64,000 nucleotides of DNA, taken from Candidatus Saccharibacteria bacterium. GTDB lineage: Bacteria > Patescibacteriota > Saccharimonadia > Saccharimonadales > Saccharimonadaceae. The notes under the pieces are model-generated. The model was not told the origin of the DNA. It saw only the letters and a program-made list of their open reading frames with translations, and ran no database searches. Location: the NCBI GenBank assembly GCA_016432585.1, contig CP066696.1, positions 62,001 to 126,000 of the forward strand, given 5' to 3'. Numbering within the stretch: the stretch's first letter is position 1; every line of letters begins with the position of its first letter. A program made the position numbers and the translations under genes. Below, piece after piece: positions 27,729 through 36,027 of the stretch.

Positions 27729-27983
27729 ATGAACGGAAAAAATGGCATTCACGGCAAAAAACTGTACGGTACAGCAACGGTTGGCACAAAAGGGCAAATT
27801 GTTATCCCGGCCAACGCCCGCGTGGAGCTATCTATCGAAAGCGGCGATCGCCTTTATGTGGTAGGCTCGCCCGAAAGTGGTTTTCTGGGGCTTATCAAAG
27901 AAGAATCGCTCGAACAAATTATCGAACACCTCAGCGAGCAAGTTCAGAACTTCCGCTCTCTCAAACAAGATAATAAGGAGTAG
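27729..27983 (+). CDS. AbrB/SpoVT-like transcription regulator
   Basis: An 84-residue protein with an N-terminal swapped-hairpin AbrB domain: [23 protein letters not shown] (given in part) with the central GTKGQIVIP motif and a [15 protein letters not shown] strand pair. The C-terminal 30 residues are a helix ([15 protein letters not shown]). Such proteins bind DNA as dimers. The start is the ATG at 27729; an upstream extension would cross the promoter. The MFS exporter starts nine bases after its stop, so the protein probably regulates its own operon and the exporter. Confidence 0.85.
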   Translation: MNGKNGIHGKKLYGTATVGTKGQIVIPANARVELSIESGDRLYVVGSPESGFLGLIKEESLEQIIEHLSEQVQNFRSLKQDNKE

Positions 27984-27991
27984 ATACTTAC

Positions 27992-29686
27992 ATGCATCAC
28001 CATCTCGACTTGCGTAGCAAGTTAATAATCATGATCTCGGTTATGGCCAGCCTATTCTTAGTTGCGCTCGACCAAACAATTATTTCTACGGCACTTGGCC
28101 GAATCGTCGAGGAATTCGACGCCTACTCGTCGCTAACCTGGGTGGTGACGGCATATCTTATTACCACCACAGTAACAACGCCAATAGCAGGTAAGCTCTC
28201 CGATCTTTTTGGGCGCCGCCTTGTTCTTCTTACTGGTGTCGCAATCTTTACGCTTGGCTCGCTTCTTAGCGGGATGAGTGCTAATATTGATCAGCTTATT
28301 TTATTTAGGGCACTCCAAGGTATTGGTGGTGGTATTATTACCGCGAACGCCTTTACGATTGTTGGCGATCTGTTTGCGGCGCGTGAGCGTGGCAAATGGC
28401 AGGGGCTTATTGGCGCGACGTTTGGTATCGCTTCTATTATTGGCCCGCTTCTTGGGGGCTTTCTTACCGAATCGCATGGCGTATTTGGCCTTACGACCGA
28501 CTGGCGTTGGACATTCTTTATTAATATCCCAATAGGTATTCTTGCATTTACGGTTATTCGAATCATTTGCCCGCCGCTTAAGCATGCAAACAAGCCTCAC
28601 ATCGACTACGCGGGTGCAGCTTTGCTAACTGTCGCGCTTGCAACGCTTGTTCTGGCGGTCGATAACACCGATGTTATATTTGCCGATCTTCTTAGTAGTA
28701 CTGGCATGAGCCTTACAACACTACGCCTTATTATGGCGGCGATTGTTGCTGCGGCAACAGCCGGCTTTGTACTGGTAGAACGTCGTGCAAAAGAGCCAAT
28801 CTTGCGTCTCGATTTCTTTAAAAACCGTAACTTCCTTATTCTTACTGCTATGGCAATGTCGGTTGGTGCGGGTATGATTGGCTCAATCTTGTACCTCACG
28901 CAGTTTAACCAGCAGGTTTTTGGTGCGAGCCCTACCGAATCCGGGTTGATGCTTCTTCCTATGATTGCGGGCCTTATGGTCTCAAGTATTACGCTTGGGC
29001 AGTTGGTTTCAAAATACGGTAAATACAAGCGCTTTATTATCGGTGGCCTCGTTGTCGCAACCCTTTCCATGGCATCGCTTACAACGCTAACGCCAGACAG
29101 CTCGTTCCTTCACGAAGCAATCATAATGGTGTTTGTGGGTGCCGGTATTGGTGCGGGAATGCCACTCCTAAACGTTGCGATTCAAAACGAATTCGAGCAA
29201 AAAGATCTTGGTATGGCAACAAGCTCGAACCAGCTTTTTCGCGGTCTTGGCTCAACGATTGGCGTGGCGGTTTTCGGAAGTATGCTAACAGCAGGAATCA
29301 CTAGCTCTATCGGTGATATGAGCAGCGATCCTTATATACAAACGCTCAAGCAATCTCCGGCCTCAAGCCAGATGCTAACGAATGTTAACGATCCAAATAC
29401 GCTACTTACGCTCAATATGCCAACAACCAAAGACGCAGTGACCGATGGCTTTAATGAAAGTCTTACAAATCTAGCCCTTCCCGTAGCGGTTAAGGATACG
29501 CTTCGTCAGGACTTTACGGCAAAGCAAGACGCATATTCCGATAAGGTTGTCGATGCGTTTAGTGATAGCCTGCACGCGATTTTTATCACCGCAGCTAGTG
29601 TTATGGGCGTGGGGATGGCGCTTAGTCTTCTGCTGAAAGAGCGCATACTCCGTACAGCAAAGACGAACGAAACTCCTGGAGAATAA
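27992..29686 (+). CDS. MFS multidrug exporter, DHA2 (EmrB/QacA) family
   Basis: A 564-residue transporter with 14 predicted helices. Family signatures include [13 protein letters not shown] in helix 1 (motif D1), the [10 protein letters not shown] loop (motif A) after helix 2, and a [14 protein letters not shown] helix 5 (motif C of antiporters). These drug/H+ antiporters export toxic organic compounds. AAGGAG lies 12 bases upstream of ATG, within the end of the AbrB-like gene, so the two form an operon in which the AbrB-like protein is the likely regulator. Substrate unknown. Confidence 0.92.
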   Translation: MHHHLDLRSKLIIMISVMASLFLVALDQTIISTALGRIVEEFDAYSSLTWVVTAYLITTTVTTPIAGKLSDLFGRRLVLLTGVAIFTLGSLLSGMSANIDQLILFRALQGIGGGIITANAFTIVGDLFAARERGKWQGLIGATFGIASIIGPLLGGFLTESHGVFGLTTDWRWTFFINIPIGILAFTVIRIICPPLKHANKPHIDYAGAALLTVALATLVLAVDNTDVIFADLLSSTGMSLTTLRLIMAAIVAAATAGFVLVERRAKEPILRLDFFKNRNFLILTAMAMSVGAGMIGSILYLTQFNQQVFGASPTESGLMLLPMIAGLMVSSITLGQLVSKYGKYKRFIIGGLVVATLSMASLTTLTPDSSFLHEAIIMVFVGAGIGAGMPLLNVAIQNEFEQKDLGMATSSNQLFRGLGSTIGVAVFGSMLTAGITSSIGDMSSDPYIQTLKQSPASSQMLTNVNDPNTLLTLNMPTTKDAVTDGFNESLTNLALPVAVKDTLRQDFTAKQDAYSDKVVDAFSDSLHAIFITAASVMGVGMALSLLLKERILRTAKTNETPGE

Positions 29687-29699
29687 TACAAAAACGCGA

Positions 29700-29705
29700 T
29701 ATACT
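29700..29705 (+). promoter_or_regulatory. -10 box of second CorA gene (near-leaderless)
   Basis: TATACT ends eight bases before ATG 29714; no Shine-Dalgarno sequence lies between. The upstream bases are not an extended -10 motif, so confidence is modest. Confidence 0.35.
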
Positions 29706-29713
29706 GCTTATGT

Positions 29714-30634
29714 ATGCTTAAGTTCTATGTGAGGCGAAGCAGTGGAGAGCCCTACCAAAAAGTAGCAACGCCACCTGTGGATAACGTGTGGATACATGGA
29801 GACACGATAACATCGGAGGATCTTCATCTTCTTGCGCGTACGTATGGCATGGACTACAACATCTTGCGTGACGTTCTCGACAAAAACGAATTGCCTCGCG
29901 TTGAAACCAAGCACGACTCCCTGTATGTATTCGTGCGGACGGTTCAGCGGGCTAAACACGGAAAAATCCTTACAACGCCACTGCTTCTAGTAATGCATGG
30001 CAACGTTTTTGCGAATGTATCAACAACCCAGACATCTGACTACAAGCTAGTCGCCCCTAACTCAAGTGATGTATCCTTAGATACAGTAGGGATGTTCCTC
30101 GGCGTGTTTGCCGCTGTAGTGGCCGAGTATGAAGAGCTAATGCAGCGTACGTCGCGATACATTCACGACACCGGCCAGCGTCTTAGGTCGCACGAAGTCA
30201 CAAACGACGATTTTATTCACTTTGTCACAATAGAAGACAATCTTAACGAGTACCGAATGAACCTGAACAGTATGCTGGTGGTTGCCGAGCGTCTGCGCGA
30301 AACGCTAAAAGACAGTAATGACACCGAAGCGCTAGAAGATATCTTGCTGTACATTCGCCAACTAATCGTTTCCATAGACAGTCTCAATCAATCGATTACT
30401 AGTATTCGCAACGCGTACGGTACGATCGCCAATAATGTTTTAAACCAACGCATGAAAACTCTTACGGCCCTCACGCTGCTTATTACATTGCCGAACGTTT
30501 TTTATGGAATGTATGGCATGAATATTGGTTTGCCATTCCAGGATGAACCTTGGTCGTACGCAGCGCTCATTGCCTTTACGCTTATTCTGGTTGTTTCTGT
30601 CTTTGCGATTGGTCGCAAAAAAGGCATATTCTAG
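29714..30634 (+). CDS. CorA-family divalent cation transporter
   Basis: A 306-residue full-length CorA protein: N-terminal alpha/beta cytoplasmic domain, a long helix (about 150-250) and two C-terminal membrane helices. The GMN motif is present in YGMYGMNIGLP near residue 275, and the chain ends with a basic GRKKGIF tail. It should transport Mg or a related ion as a pentamer. It is a distinct paralogue of the protein at the left window edge. Monocistronic; the next gene in this direction is not close. Confidence 0.93.
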   Translation: MLKFYVRRSSGEPYQKVATPPVDNVWIHGDTITSEDLHLLARTYGMDYNILRDVLDKNELPRVETKHDSLYVFVRTVQRAKHGKILTTPLLLVMHGNVFANVSTTQTSDYKLVAPNSSDVSLDTVGMFLGVFAAVVAEYEELMQRTSRYIHDTGQRLRSHEVTNDDFIHFVTIEDNLNEYRMNLNSMLVVAERLRETLKDSNDTEALEDILLYIRQLIVSIDSLNQSITSIRNAYGTIANNVLNQRMKTLTALTLLITLPNVFYGMYGMNIGLPFQDEPWSYAALIAFTLILVVSVFAIGRKKGIF

Positions 30635-30729
30635 TAATTCATTGTAAATTTGCCTACGTTATTGCACTTGCGCTGTATCCGTTATTCCCATATAGTTAAA
30701 TCATAAGCGCCATCTTTATGGCTATGTGC

Positions 30730-30759
30730 TTGACGTGTGTATATCACGTTTGTTACTAT
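30730..30759 (+). promoter_or_regulatory. Strong promoter in gene-poor region
   Basis: TTGACG (30730-30735), an 18-base spacer ending in TGT, and TACTAT (30754-30759) combine a good -35 with an extended -10. Transcription should start near 30766 and run to the terminator at 31017-31044, giving an RNA of about 280 bases with no recognised gene. Confidence 0.55.
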
Positions 30760-30851
30760 TCTATGTGCGTCCCAACGTCAAAACGTGGAAAATTTAATTT
30801 TAAAGGTCGAAGTACGTCGGGACTGTACATAGTACAAGGAGTACAAGTCAC

Positions 30852-30944
30852 ATGCCAATAGCTGTCGAATTTGTGTCTACAAGGCGCAAAAAGATCGCAG
30901 TGGATGTGGTGCCTGCCGAATGGCAACTGTATATAGCACACTAG
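30852..30944 (+). CDS. Possible 30-residue peptide
   Basis: A short frame beginning MPIAVEFVSTRRKK and ending WQLYIAH, with AAGGAG twelve bases upstream of ATG. It lies in the middle of the promoter-terminator unit at 30730-31044. The basic RRKK patch and amphipathic end are plausible for a real peptide, but the length gives little coding signal and it may be chance within a structured RNA. Confidence 0.3.
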   Translation: MPIAVEFVSTRRKKIAVDVVPAEWQLYIAH

Positions 30945-31016
30945 AACTATACGTTCAAATCCATGAACTCTCGCGTCCGAGTTATACCTCCGAGAGTTCA
31001 CCCCTTAAACAAAAGT

Positions 31017-31044
31017 AAAACACCCCAAGGCACCGGGGTGTTTT
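31017..31044. terminator. Bidirectional rho-independent terminator
   Basis: AAAACACCCC, loop AAGGCACC, GGGGTGTTTT: a perfect ten-pair stem with A-run and T-run on either side. It ends both the orphan transcript on the plus strand and the DsbA-like gene on the minus strand. Confidence 0.85.
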
Positions 31045-31062
31045 ATTGTTTAGATACGGTAA

Positions 31063-31764
31063 CTATTCTTTGTCTGCAGGAACAGTTATACCGTTTTCGT
31101 TCATAGCGGCTACAAGTGCTTCTTCAAACTTTGTCGCGTCACCCCAAGTATCTTGTTCGACGGCTTTGCCGTTAATAAAGAACGACGGGGTAGAGTTTAT
31201 ACCAATCTTTTTACCGATTGCTTGGTCGTAAGTGATTTTCTGGTTAACTGTTGTGCTGGCGAGGTCTGTTTTAAACTGGTCTTCGTTAAGGTTCAGCTCG
31301 CGCGCATAGCCCGTAAAGAAGTCAAGACGTTCGGTTGATCCTAAATCCTTCCAAGAGCTTTGTCCGGTAAAGATCATATCGTTCATTTCCCAGTATTTTC
31401 CCTGCAACCCGGCAGCTTCGGCAGCTGCGGCGGCAGCCCGTGCGTTCGGGTGAATCGATGCTAAGGGGAAGTTGCGGAACACAAAGCCAATTTGATCCTT
31501 ATATTTCTCGGTAATACGCTTTACGTCAGGGTGTGTCGAGGCACATCCGGGGCATTGAAAATCCTCGTAGGCAACAAGTAATACCTTGCTGTCGGCTTTT
31601 CCAAAGACGTGGTCGCCAATATTGCCTGATTGTACCGAGGCCGCCTGTATAGTGTTGGCATCTACGCCGCTAACATCAACTTTATCTTTGCTAGAAAGGT
31701 AAACAAGGCCGGCCAGAAGCACGACACAAACAGCGGCAAAAATAATCCATGTTTTTTTACTCAC
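31063..31764 (-). CDS. DsbA-like thiol:disulfide oxidoreductase, membrane-anchored
   Basis: A 233-residue protein. Start is the GTG at 31764, preceded by AAGGAG at seven bases on the minus strand; longer readings lack coding character. One N-terminal helix (TWIIFAAVCVVLLAGLVYL) anchors a thioredoxin-fold domain of the DsbA/BdbD type with YEDFQCPGCASTHP (active site CPGC, near residue 75), the FRNFPL strand, and the cis-Pro loop INSTPSFFINGK near residue 200. It should introduce disulfides into exported proteins. The VKOR-family gene at 50522-51091 is a good candidate for its re-oxidising partner. Confidence 0.92.
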   Translation of the reverse strand: MSKKTWIIFAAVCVVLLAGLVYLSSKDKVDVSGVDANTIQAASVQSGNIGDHVFGKADSKVLLVAYEDFQCPGCASTHPDVKRITEKYKDQIGFVFRNFPLASIHPNARAAAAAAEAAGLQGKYWEMNDMIFTGQSSWKDLGSTERLDFFTGYARELNLNEDQFKTDLASTTVNQKITYDQAIGKKIGINSTPSFFINGKAVEQDTWGDATKFEEALVAAMNENGITVPADKE

Positions 31765-31837
31765 AAAAGAACTCCTTATGGTTAGTATACTTAGTGTAGT
31801 ATAAATACGGTGTGTCGGCAAGGCGACATGAGGTACA

Positions 31838-32866
31838 ATGGGAGGTAACATGATAGTATTTATGGTTATTTTATGTATCGCGCTGCTGATTGTTCTTATT
31901 ATGCTTGAGGGTGTTATGCCACTGCGTTCATCGCTGAGTACTTTCGAGCTAGAGCGGCGCGCTAAAGAGGGTGATAAGGGCGCTATAGCAACAGCCCGCC
32001 GCGAGGCGTTACTGGGCGATGTTCTGTCGCTTCGCCGTGGTTTGTCGGCGCTATTTCTTGTTCTGTTTGTTATTACAAGCGTCGCGACGTTTGGCTGGCT
32101 ACTTGGCGTGCTCATTGCGGTATTTGTTGCGCTAGAAATAGGGGCAATTGCACGCATATCACTATGGCAACAACATGTGCAAAAACTTTACGAAACACAC
32201 GAAGCTGCAATTTTGAATTTTGTCGAAAAGTTTTCTGGCGTTATCAAGTTTTTGCGCAGCGCGATTCCAGATGTTCCGGCGCGAGATCGCCTCGACTCAC
32301 GCGAAGAATTACACTATCTCGTTCAGCACTCGGGTGGCCTTATAACCGAAGACGAAAAAAAGCTTATCACTCACGGCCTTTCATTTGATACGCGAACAGT
32401 AAGTGAAATCCTGACACCTCGAAGCGTTATCGATACGATTGACAAAAAAGAGCTGCTAGGTCCGCTTGTGCTCGACGATCTACATAAAACAGGACACAGT
32501 CGTTTTCCGGTCATCGATGGCGACACCGACCATATTATTGGCATTCTTCATATTCACGATTTGCTCACCCTCGATAGCAAGCGTTCGACAACCGCCGAAA
32601 AAGCCATGGAGGCTCGTGTATTTTATATCCGTGAGGACCAAACCTTAGCTCATGCACTCGCTGCCTTTCTGCGTACGCGGCATCACTTGTTTATTGTAGT
32701 GAACGAGTTTCGCGAAACGGTGGGCGTGCTAAGTCTCGAAGATGTAATGGAAGCACTGCTAGGCCGCAAAATTATCGACGAATTCGACGCTCACGAAGAT
32801 CTTCGTGCAGTTGCCGCCCGCAATATCCGTGCAAACAATCATCCTGTAAAGCGCGAGGATGTCTAG
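31838..32866 (+). CDS. CorC/HlyC-like membrane protein with CBS pair
   Basis: A 342-residue protein. Hydrophobic segments at about 5-22 and 70-100 are followed by a linker and two CBS domains (about 185-310), seen as VSEILTPRSVIDTID, HSRFPVIDGDTDHIIGILHIHDLL, VFYIREDQTLAHAL and FIVVNEFRETVGVLSLEDVMEALLG (each within a longer stretch). This is the CorC/HlyC (UPF0053) plan, but the N-terminal membrane domain is shorter than the usual DUF21. ATG codons at 31838 and 31850 both follow GAGG-type sites at four bases; which is used is open. Likely nucleotide-sensing role in ion transport. Confidence 0.82.
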   Translation: MGGNMIVFMVILCIALLIVLIMLEGVMPLRSSLSTFELERRAKEGDKGAIATARREALLGDVLSLRRGLSALFLVLFVITSVATFGWLLGVLIAVFVALEIGAIARISLWQQHVQKLYETHEAAILNFVEKFSGVIKFLRSAIPDVPARDRLDSREELHYLVQHSGGLITEDEKKLITHGLSFDTRTVSEILTPRSVIDTIDKKELLGPLVLDDLHKTGHSRFPVIDGDTDHIIGILHIHDLLTLDSKRSTTAEKAMEARVFYIREDQTLAHALAAFLRTRHHLFIVVNEFRETVGVLSLEDVMEALLGRKIIDEFDAHEDLRAVAARNIRANNHPVKREDV

Positions 32867-32892
32867 CGCCAGTAGTAATACGGGCCAGAAAG

Positions 32893-32901
32893 TGGTAAAA
32901 T
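32893..32901 (+). promoter_or_regulatory. Extended -10 promoter of aspS leader
   Basis: TGGTAAAAT matches TGnTAnnnT. Transcription would start about 32908-32911, at or next to the ATG of the short leader peptide at 32911, about 120 bases before aspS. Confidence 0.5.
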
Positions 32902-32910
32902 AACCCTACT

Positions 32911-32961
32911 ATGATTATTTGGCGAGGCGATAACAACAATAATCCACGGGTCGGCAACTAG
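32911..32961 (+). CDS. Asp/Asn-rich leader peptide of aspS
   Basis: A 16-residue frame, MIIWRGDNNNNPRVGN, directly downstream of an extended -10 box and 69 bases before aspS. One Asp codon followed by four Asn codons in a row, and Asn again as last residue, is just what a translation-attenuation leader would need if the downstream AspRS charges both tRNA-Asp and tRNA-Asn. Alternative RNA stems overlap its 3' end (see the regulatory feature). The peptide and its role are inferred from sequence only. Confidence 0.5.
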   Translation: MIIWRGDNNNNPRVGN

Positions 32962-32990
32962 CCGAGGCGTGCTTTTTGCAATCGACCCGT
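32946..32990 (+). promoter_or_regulatory. Candidate attenuator stems upstream of aspS
   Basis: ACGGGTCG (32946-32953) pairs perfectly with CGACCCGT (32983-32990), and GCAA (32954-32957) with TTGC (32976-32979) extends the stem across a three-base bulge. It excludes a smaller hairpin, TCGGC-AACTA-GCCGA (32951-32965), that precedes a TTTTT run at 32973-32977. The first arm lies in the last codons of the leader peptide, so ribosome position could select between them. Confidence 0.45.
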
Positions 32991-33030
32991 TCCAGCCGCG
33001 TTACATCTACTACCTAACAAGGAAAATTTT

Positions 33031-34779
33031 ATGACACGAACATTAGTACGCGATCTCCATCAACAACTTGGCAAAAAAGTGACTATCAGCGGGTGGGTAA
33101 ACAAACGCCGCGACCATGGCGGACTTATCTTTATCGATATCCGCGATCACTCTGGAATTGCCCAGATTGTCGTTCAACCAGAAAACGCCGAGGCATTTAA
33201 ACTTGCCGAGGATGTCCGCGACGAATATGTTGTTTCGGCAACAGGCACCGTAAAAGAGCGTGAAGATTCGCTAAAAAACCCAAACATTCCAACGGGTGAT
33301 ATCGAAATCGTCACCGAAGGGATTCGCCTCCTTAACCGTTCCGAGGCGTTGCCGATTCCCGTGCAAGACGACGCGCCACAGGCAAACGAGGATCACCGCC
33401 TTAAGTACCGCTACCTCGACCTTCGCCGCACTAAAATGCAGACAACGCTTAAAAAACGTGCTGAAATGTACCAGATTATGCGTACCTACATGGACGGCCA
33501 CGAGTTCACCGAGGTAACAACCCCAATTATCGCCAACTCAAGCCCTGAAGGCGCGCGCGACTTCCTTATTCCGTCTCGTATGCACCCCGGCAAATTCTAT
33601 GCCTTGCCACAGGCACCACAGCAGTTCAAGCAGCTTCTTATGGTTGGTGGCGTTTCACGCTACTACCAGATTGCCGCGTGTTTCCGCGACGAAGACCCTC
33701 GTGCCGATAGGCTTTATGGCGAGTTCTACCAGCTCGACCTTGAAATGTCATTTGTCGAGGATGGCGAGGATGTCCGCACGCTCACAGAACCTCTTATTAA
33801 AAAGCTCGTCACCGAATTTGCTGGTAAAACCCTTGTCAGCAAAACCATCCCGCGTATTCCGTATCAAGAGGCGATGGATCGCTACGGTTCAGACAAGCCC
33901 GATCTTCGTTACGGTATGGAGCTTACCGATCTTTCTGATATTTTGAGCGAAACCGGCTTTAGCGTCTTTGCAAACACCATCAAGAACGGTGGTGTGGTTA
34001 AGGCGATTCGCGTCGAAGGCGGCGCAAGTCTTTCACGCTCACAAATCGACCAATTTACCGAAGTCGCCAAAAACGAAGGCGCTGGTGGCCTGGCGTATCT
34101 TACCTATGCCGATGGCAACGTAAAATCACCAATCGCCAAGTTCCTATCTGAACACGAACTAAAGGCAATCGAAGAGCGCATGGGTGCCAAAGATGGTGAC
34201 GCCGTATTCTTTGGTGCGGATTCCCGAGCTGTCGTAAACAAAGTTCTAGGGCGACTCCGTATCGATTTTGCTAAGCATTTCAACCTTCGTGATCCAAACA
34301 AGGTAGCGCTTGCTTGGGTTGTCGATTTTCCATTCTACGAGTGGGACGAAAAGAACAAGCGTATCGACTTTGGTCACAACCCATTCTCTATGCCAAAAGG
34401 TGGTCTCGAAGCTCTCGAAAACGAAGACAAACTATCAATTGTTGCCGATCAATACGACATGGTAATGAACGGCTACGAAATCTGTTCGGGCGCAGTGCGA
34501 AACCACAACCCCGAGGTTATGTACAAAGCCTTCGGCGCTCTTGGCTACGGCGAAGACTATGTCGACAGTCGCTTCGGCGCGCTTATTGGCGCGTTTAAAT
34601 ACGGCGCTCCGCCACACGCGGGCTGTGCCTTTGGCGTCGACCGTATCCTTATGGAGCTCGTTAGCGAAGACAACGTCCGTGAAGTCGTAGCGTTCCCAAA
34701 GAACGGCTCTGGCCTCGATGTCATGATGAACTCACCCAGCACGGTTGAGCCATCGCAGCTTAAAGAACTTTCACTGTAG
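33031..34779 (+). CDS. aspS: Aspartyl-tRNA synthetase
   Basis: A class II aminoacyl-tRNA synthetase of 582 residues, the usual bacterial-type length including the GAD insertion (about 280-410). Visible parts are the N-terminal OB anticodon-binding fold (KVTISGWVNKRRDHGGLIFID in part), motif 2 as CFRDEDPRADRLYGEFYQLD (near 215), and motif 3 as AFGVDRILM near residue 535. Motif 2 has the RADRLYGEF form instead of RADRQPEF. AAGGA lies eight bases before ATG. Whether it also charges tRNA-Asn cannot be told here; the Asn-rich leader peptide makes it plausible. Confidence 0.95.
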   Translation: MTRTLVRDLHQQLGKKVTISGWVNKRRDHGGLIFIDIRDHSGIAQIVVQPENAEAFKLAEDVRDEYVVSATGTVKEREDSLKNPNIPTGDIEIVTEGIRLLNRSEALPIPVQDDAPQANEDHRLKYRYLDLRRTKMQTTLKKRAEMYQIMRTYMDGHEFTEVTTPIIANSSPEGARDFLIPSRMHPGKFYALPQAPQQFKQLLMVGGVSRYYQIAACFRDEDPRADRLYGEFYQLDLEMSFVEDGEDVRTLTEPLIKKLVTEFAGKTLVSKTIPRIPYQEAMDRYGSDKPDLRYGMELTDLSDILSETGFSVFANTIKNGGVVKAIRVEGGASLSRSQIDQFTEVAKNEGAGGLAYLTYADGNVKSPIAKFLSEHELKAIEERMGAKDGDAVFFGADSRAVVNKVLGRLRIDFAKHFNLRDPNKVALAWVVDFPFYEWDEKNKRIDFGHNPFSMPKGGLEALENEDKLSIVADQYDMVMNGYEICSGAVRNHNPEVMYKAFGALGYGEDYVDSRFGALIGAFKYGAPPHAGCAFGVDRILMELVSEDNVREVVAFPKNGSGLDVMMNSPSTVEPSQLKELSL

Positions 34780-34799
34780 TCACCAGTCATTGACGAAAC

Positions 34800-34829
34800 C
34801 ATTACCGCTATGCCATGATAGCGGTAATG
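34800..34829. repeat. Perfect 12-bp inverted repeat overlapping a gene start
   Basis: CATTACCGCTAT, six-base loop GCCATG, ATAGCGGTAATG. It may act as a weak terminator of aspS, but no T-run follows, and the right arm contains the ATG at 34827 while the loop contains the ATG at 34815. It could instead fold over the start site of the next gene or be an operator. Confidence 0.6.
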
Positions 34830-35183
34830 AGTGATTTTCAATCTTTTACACAGTATGCAGGCGAACTTCTCGATGCTTTTGGTGTCGTGGTTATATTGGC
34901 GGGCATTGTATTTTCAACAGCGTTTATTATTGTTACCGCACTGCGTCAACGCAATTTGCATCGTATCTACAAAACTTACCGCCAAAATCTTGCGCGCAGT
35001 ATTCTTATTGGACTAGAGTTTCTGATTGCAGGGGACATTTTGCGATCAGTCGCTGGCGACCTCAACCTCGACAGTATTATCATATTGGCGCTTATTGTTC
35101 TTGTTCGCTCGTTCCTTGGAATCGAATTCGAAATGGAAATCGAAGGCCGCTGGCCGTGGCAGCGTAGCAAAAAACAGGGGTAG
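34815..35183 (+). CDS. DUF1622 family membrane protein
   Basis: A 122-residue membrane protein with three hydrophobic helices (about 20-42, 60-78, 85-102). The IGLEFLIAGDILRSVA segment and the VLVRSFLGIEFEMEIEGRWPW C-terminal part are diagnostic of DUF1622, a widespread family of unknown function. The start is either ATG 34815 or ATG 34827; both lie in an inverted repeat. It follows aspS by 35 bases. Confidence 0.82.
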   Translation: MIAVMSDFQSFTQYAGELLDAFGVVVILAGIVFSTAFIIVTALRQRNLHRIYKTYRQNLARSILIGLEFLIAGDILRSVAGDLNLDSIIILALIVLVRSFLGIEFEMEIEGRWPWQRSKKQG

Positions 35184-35340
35184 CTAGCAGCTACTTTTAT
35201 ACTGCTATTGCTTTTTATTCAAATACATGCTAATGTATAGAAGTTGTATAAACCAACACAAAAACATCAATAAAAAGACAAGCAGCTTACGAATCGCTTA
35301 TAATAGATAAGTAACGTAATCGCAGTGAAAGGAAAGACCA

Positions 35341-35556
35341 ATGGATATAAATGTCCTGGTGACGCTCTTAACGATCACAGTTGTATTACTGTCGGTTGTT
35401 ATTATCGCGATGCTAGCAGCTATTGTTATAGTGCTTGCCAAGGTAAACAAGATAATGTCGCAAATTGACGCCATTACCGACAACCTTGCATCTGCAACAG
35501 ACTGGTTATCACCCGTTAAGGTGTTGAATCATGTTGCACGATTGTTCCGTAAATAA
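35341..35556 (+). CDS. Small single-pass membrane protein, DUF948-like
   Basis: A 71-residue protein: one long hydrophobic segment (about 5-33) then an amphipathic helix (VNKIMSQIDAITDNLASATDWL). The pattern resembles DUF948 proteins, which often sit beside YtxH genes, as here. AAAGGA lies seven bases upstream of ATG, and a TATAAT box lies at about 35299. Co-transcribed with the next gene. Confidence 0.7.
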   Translation: MDINVLVTLLTITVVLLSVVIIAMLAAIVIVLAKVNKIMSQIDAITDNLASATDWLSPVKVLNHVARLFRK

Positions 35557-35584
35557 TAATCATTTTACAAAAGGAGAATAGATT

Positions 35585-35974
35585 ATGAGTCGAACAATAA
35601 ATGTTATCGCAGCCGCAGCAGTTGGATTTGTCGCCGGAGTTCTGATGGCGCCAAAAAGCGGAAAAGAAACGCGTAAAGATATCAAGGTTAAAACCCTCGA
35701 GGCAAAAAAATACGCGACCGAAAAAGCTAAAGACGCAAAACTTGCAGCAAAAGAGGCAAGTGTCACTCTGAAAAAGAGTGCTAAAACTGTCGAAGCCGAA
35801 GCAACAAGCATGGTTAACAGCGCACGAAGTTCTGCTGAACGAGTATCTCGCGAAGCGTCAACCGAAGCAGCGAAATTAACCGACGAAGCGAAAGCTCGCG
35901 CAGCACGTGTTGCGCAGGATTCTAAGCGAGCGCTTGGAACTGTCGCCAAAGATGCTGAAAAACGTCTGAAGTAA
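35585..35974 (+). CDS. YtxH-like protein
   Basis: A 129-residue protein with a short N-terminal membrane helix (VIAAAAVGFVAGVLMAPKSGKETR), the GxxxGxxxAPxSGxETR pattern of the YtxH/Gas-vesicle-like family. A long Ala/Lys/Glu coiled-coil helix makes up the rest. These are envelope-stress related in Gram-positives. Strong AAAAGGAG ribosome binding site. It ends at a strong terminator and forms an operon with the preceding DUF948-like gene. Confidence 0.82.
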   Translation: MSRTINVIAAAAVGFVAGVLMAPKSGKETRKDIKVKTLEAKKYATEKAKDAKLAAKEASVTLKKSAKTVEAEATSMVNSARSSAERVSREASTEAAKLTDEAKARAARVAQDSKRALGTVAKDAEKRLK

Positions 35975-35998
35975 AATTTAGCGTAATAAACTAGTTGA

Positions 35999-36026
35999 AA
36001 AACCGCCCTTATAACAGGGCGGTTTT
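35999..36026. terminator. Bidirectional rho-independent terminator
   Basis: AAAACCGCCC, loop TTATAACA, GGGCGGTTTT. It separates the convergent YtxH-like operon and the AlkA-like operon. Confidence 0.85.
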
Positions 36027-36027
36027 G

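Larger units (their letters stand above)
30761..31044 (+). ncRNA. Candidate structured RNA or small-peptide mRNA
   Basis: This 430-base gap between CorA and the DsbA-like gene is not empty. After the promoter the RNA begins with CTATGT-GC-GTCCC (30761-30773), which pairs with GGGAC-TGT-ACATAG about 55 bases later; CCC-A-ACGT and ACGT-C-GGG inside can extend the stem. A second perfect ten-pair inverted repeat, TGAACTCTCG/CGAGAGTTCA, lies at about 30963-30999. The transcript ends at a strong terminator. It matches none of tmRNA, SRP RNA, RNase P RNA or 6S RNA by the motifs I know. It could be a regulatory RNA or the mRNA of the 30-residue frame at 30852. Confidence 0.4.

Noticed and set aside
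30756-31001. Minus-strand 81-residue frame
   Set aside because: No ribosome binding site, no coding character, and it runs through two hairpins and the orphan transcript's promoter edge.
31765-32157. Upstream extension of the DsbA-like gene
   Set aside because: The extension is Ser/Thr/Arg-rich antisense of the CBS-protein gene. The GTG at 31764 has an AAGGAG site and precedes the membrane anchor.
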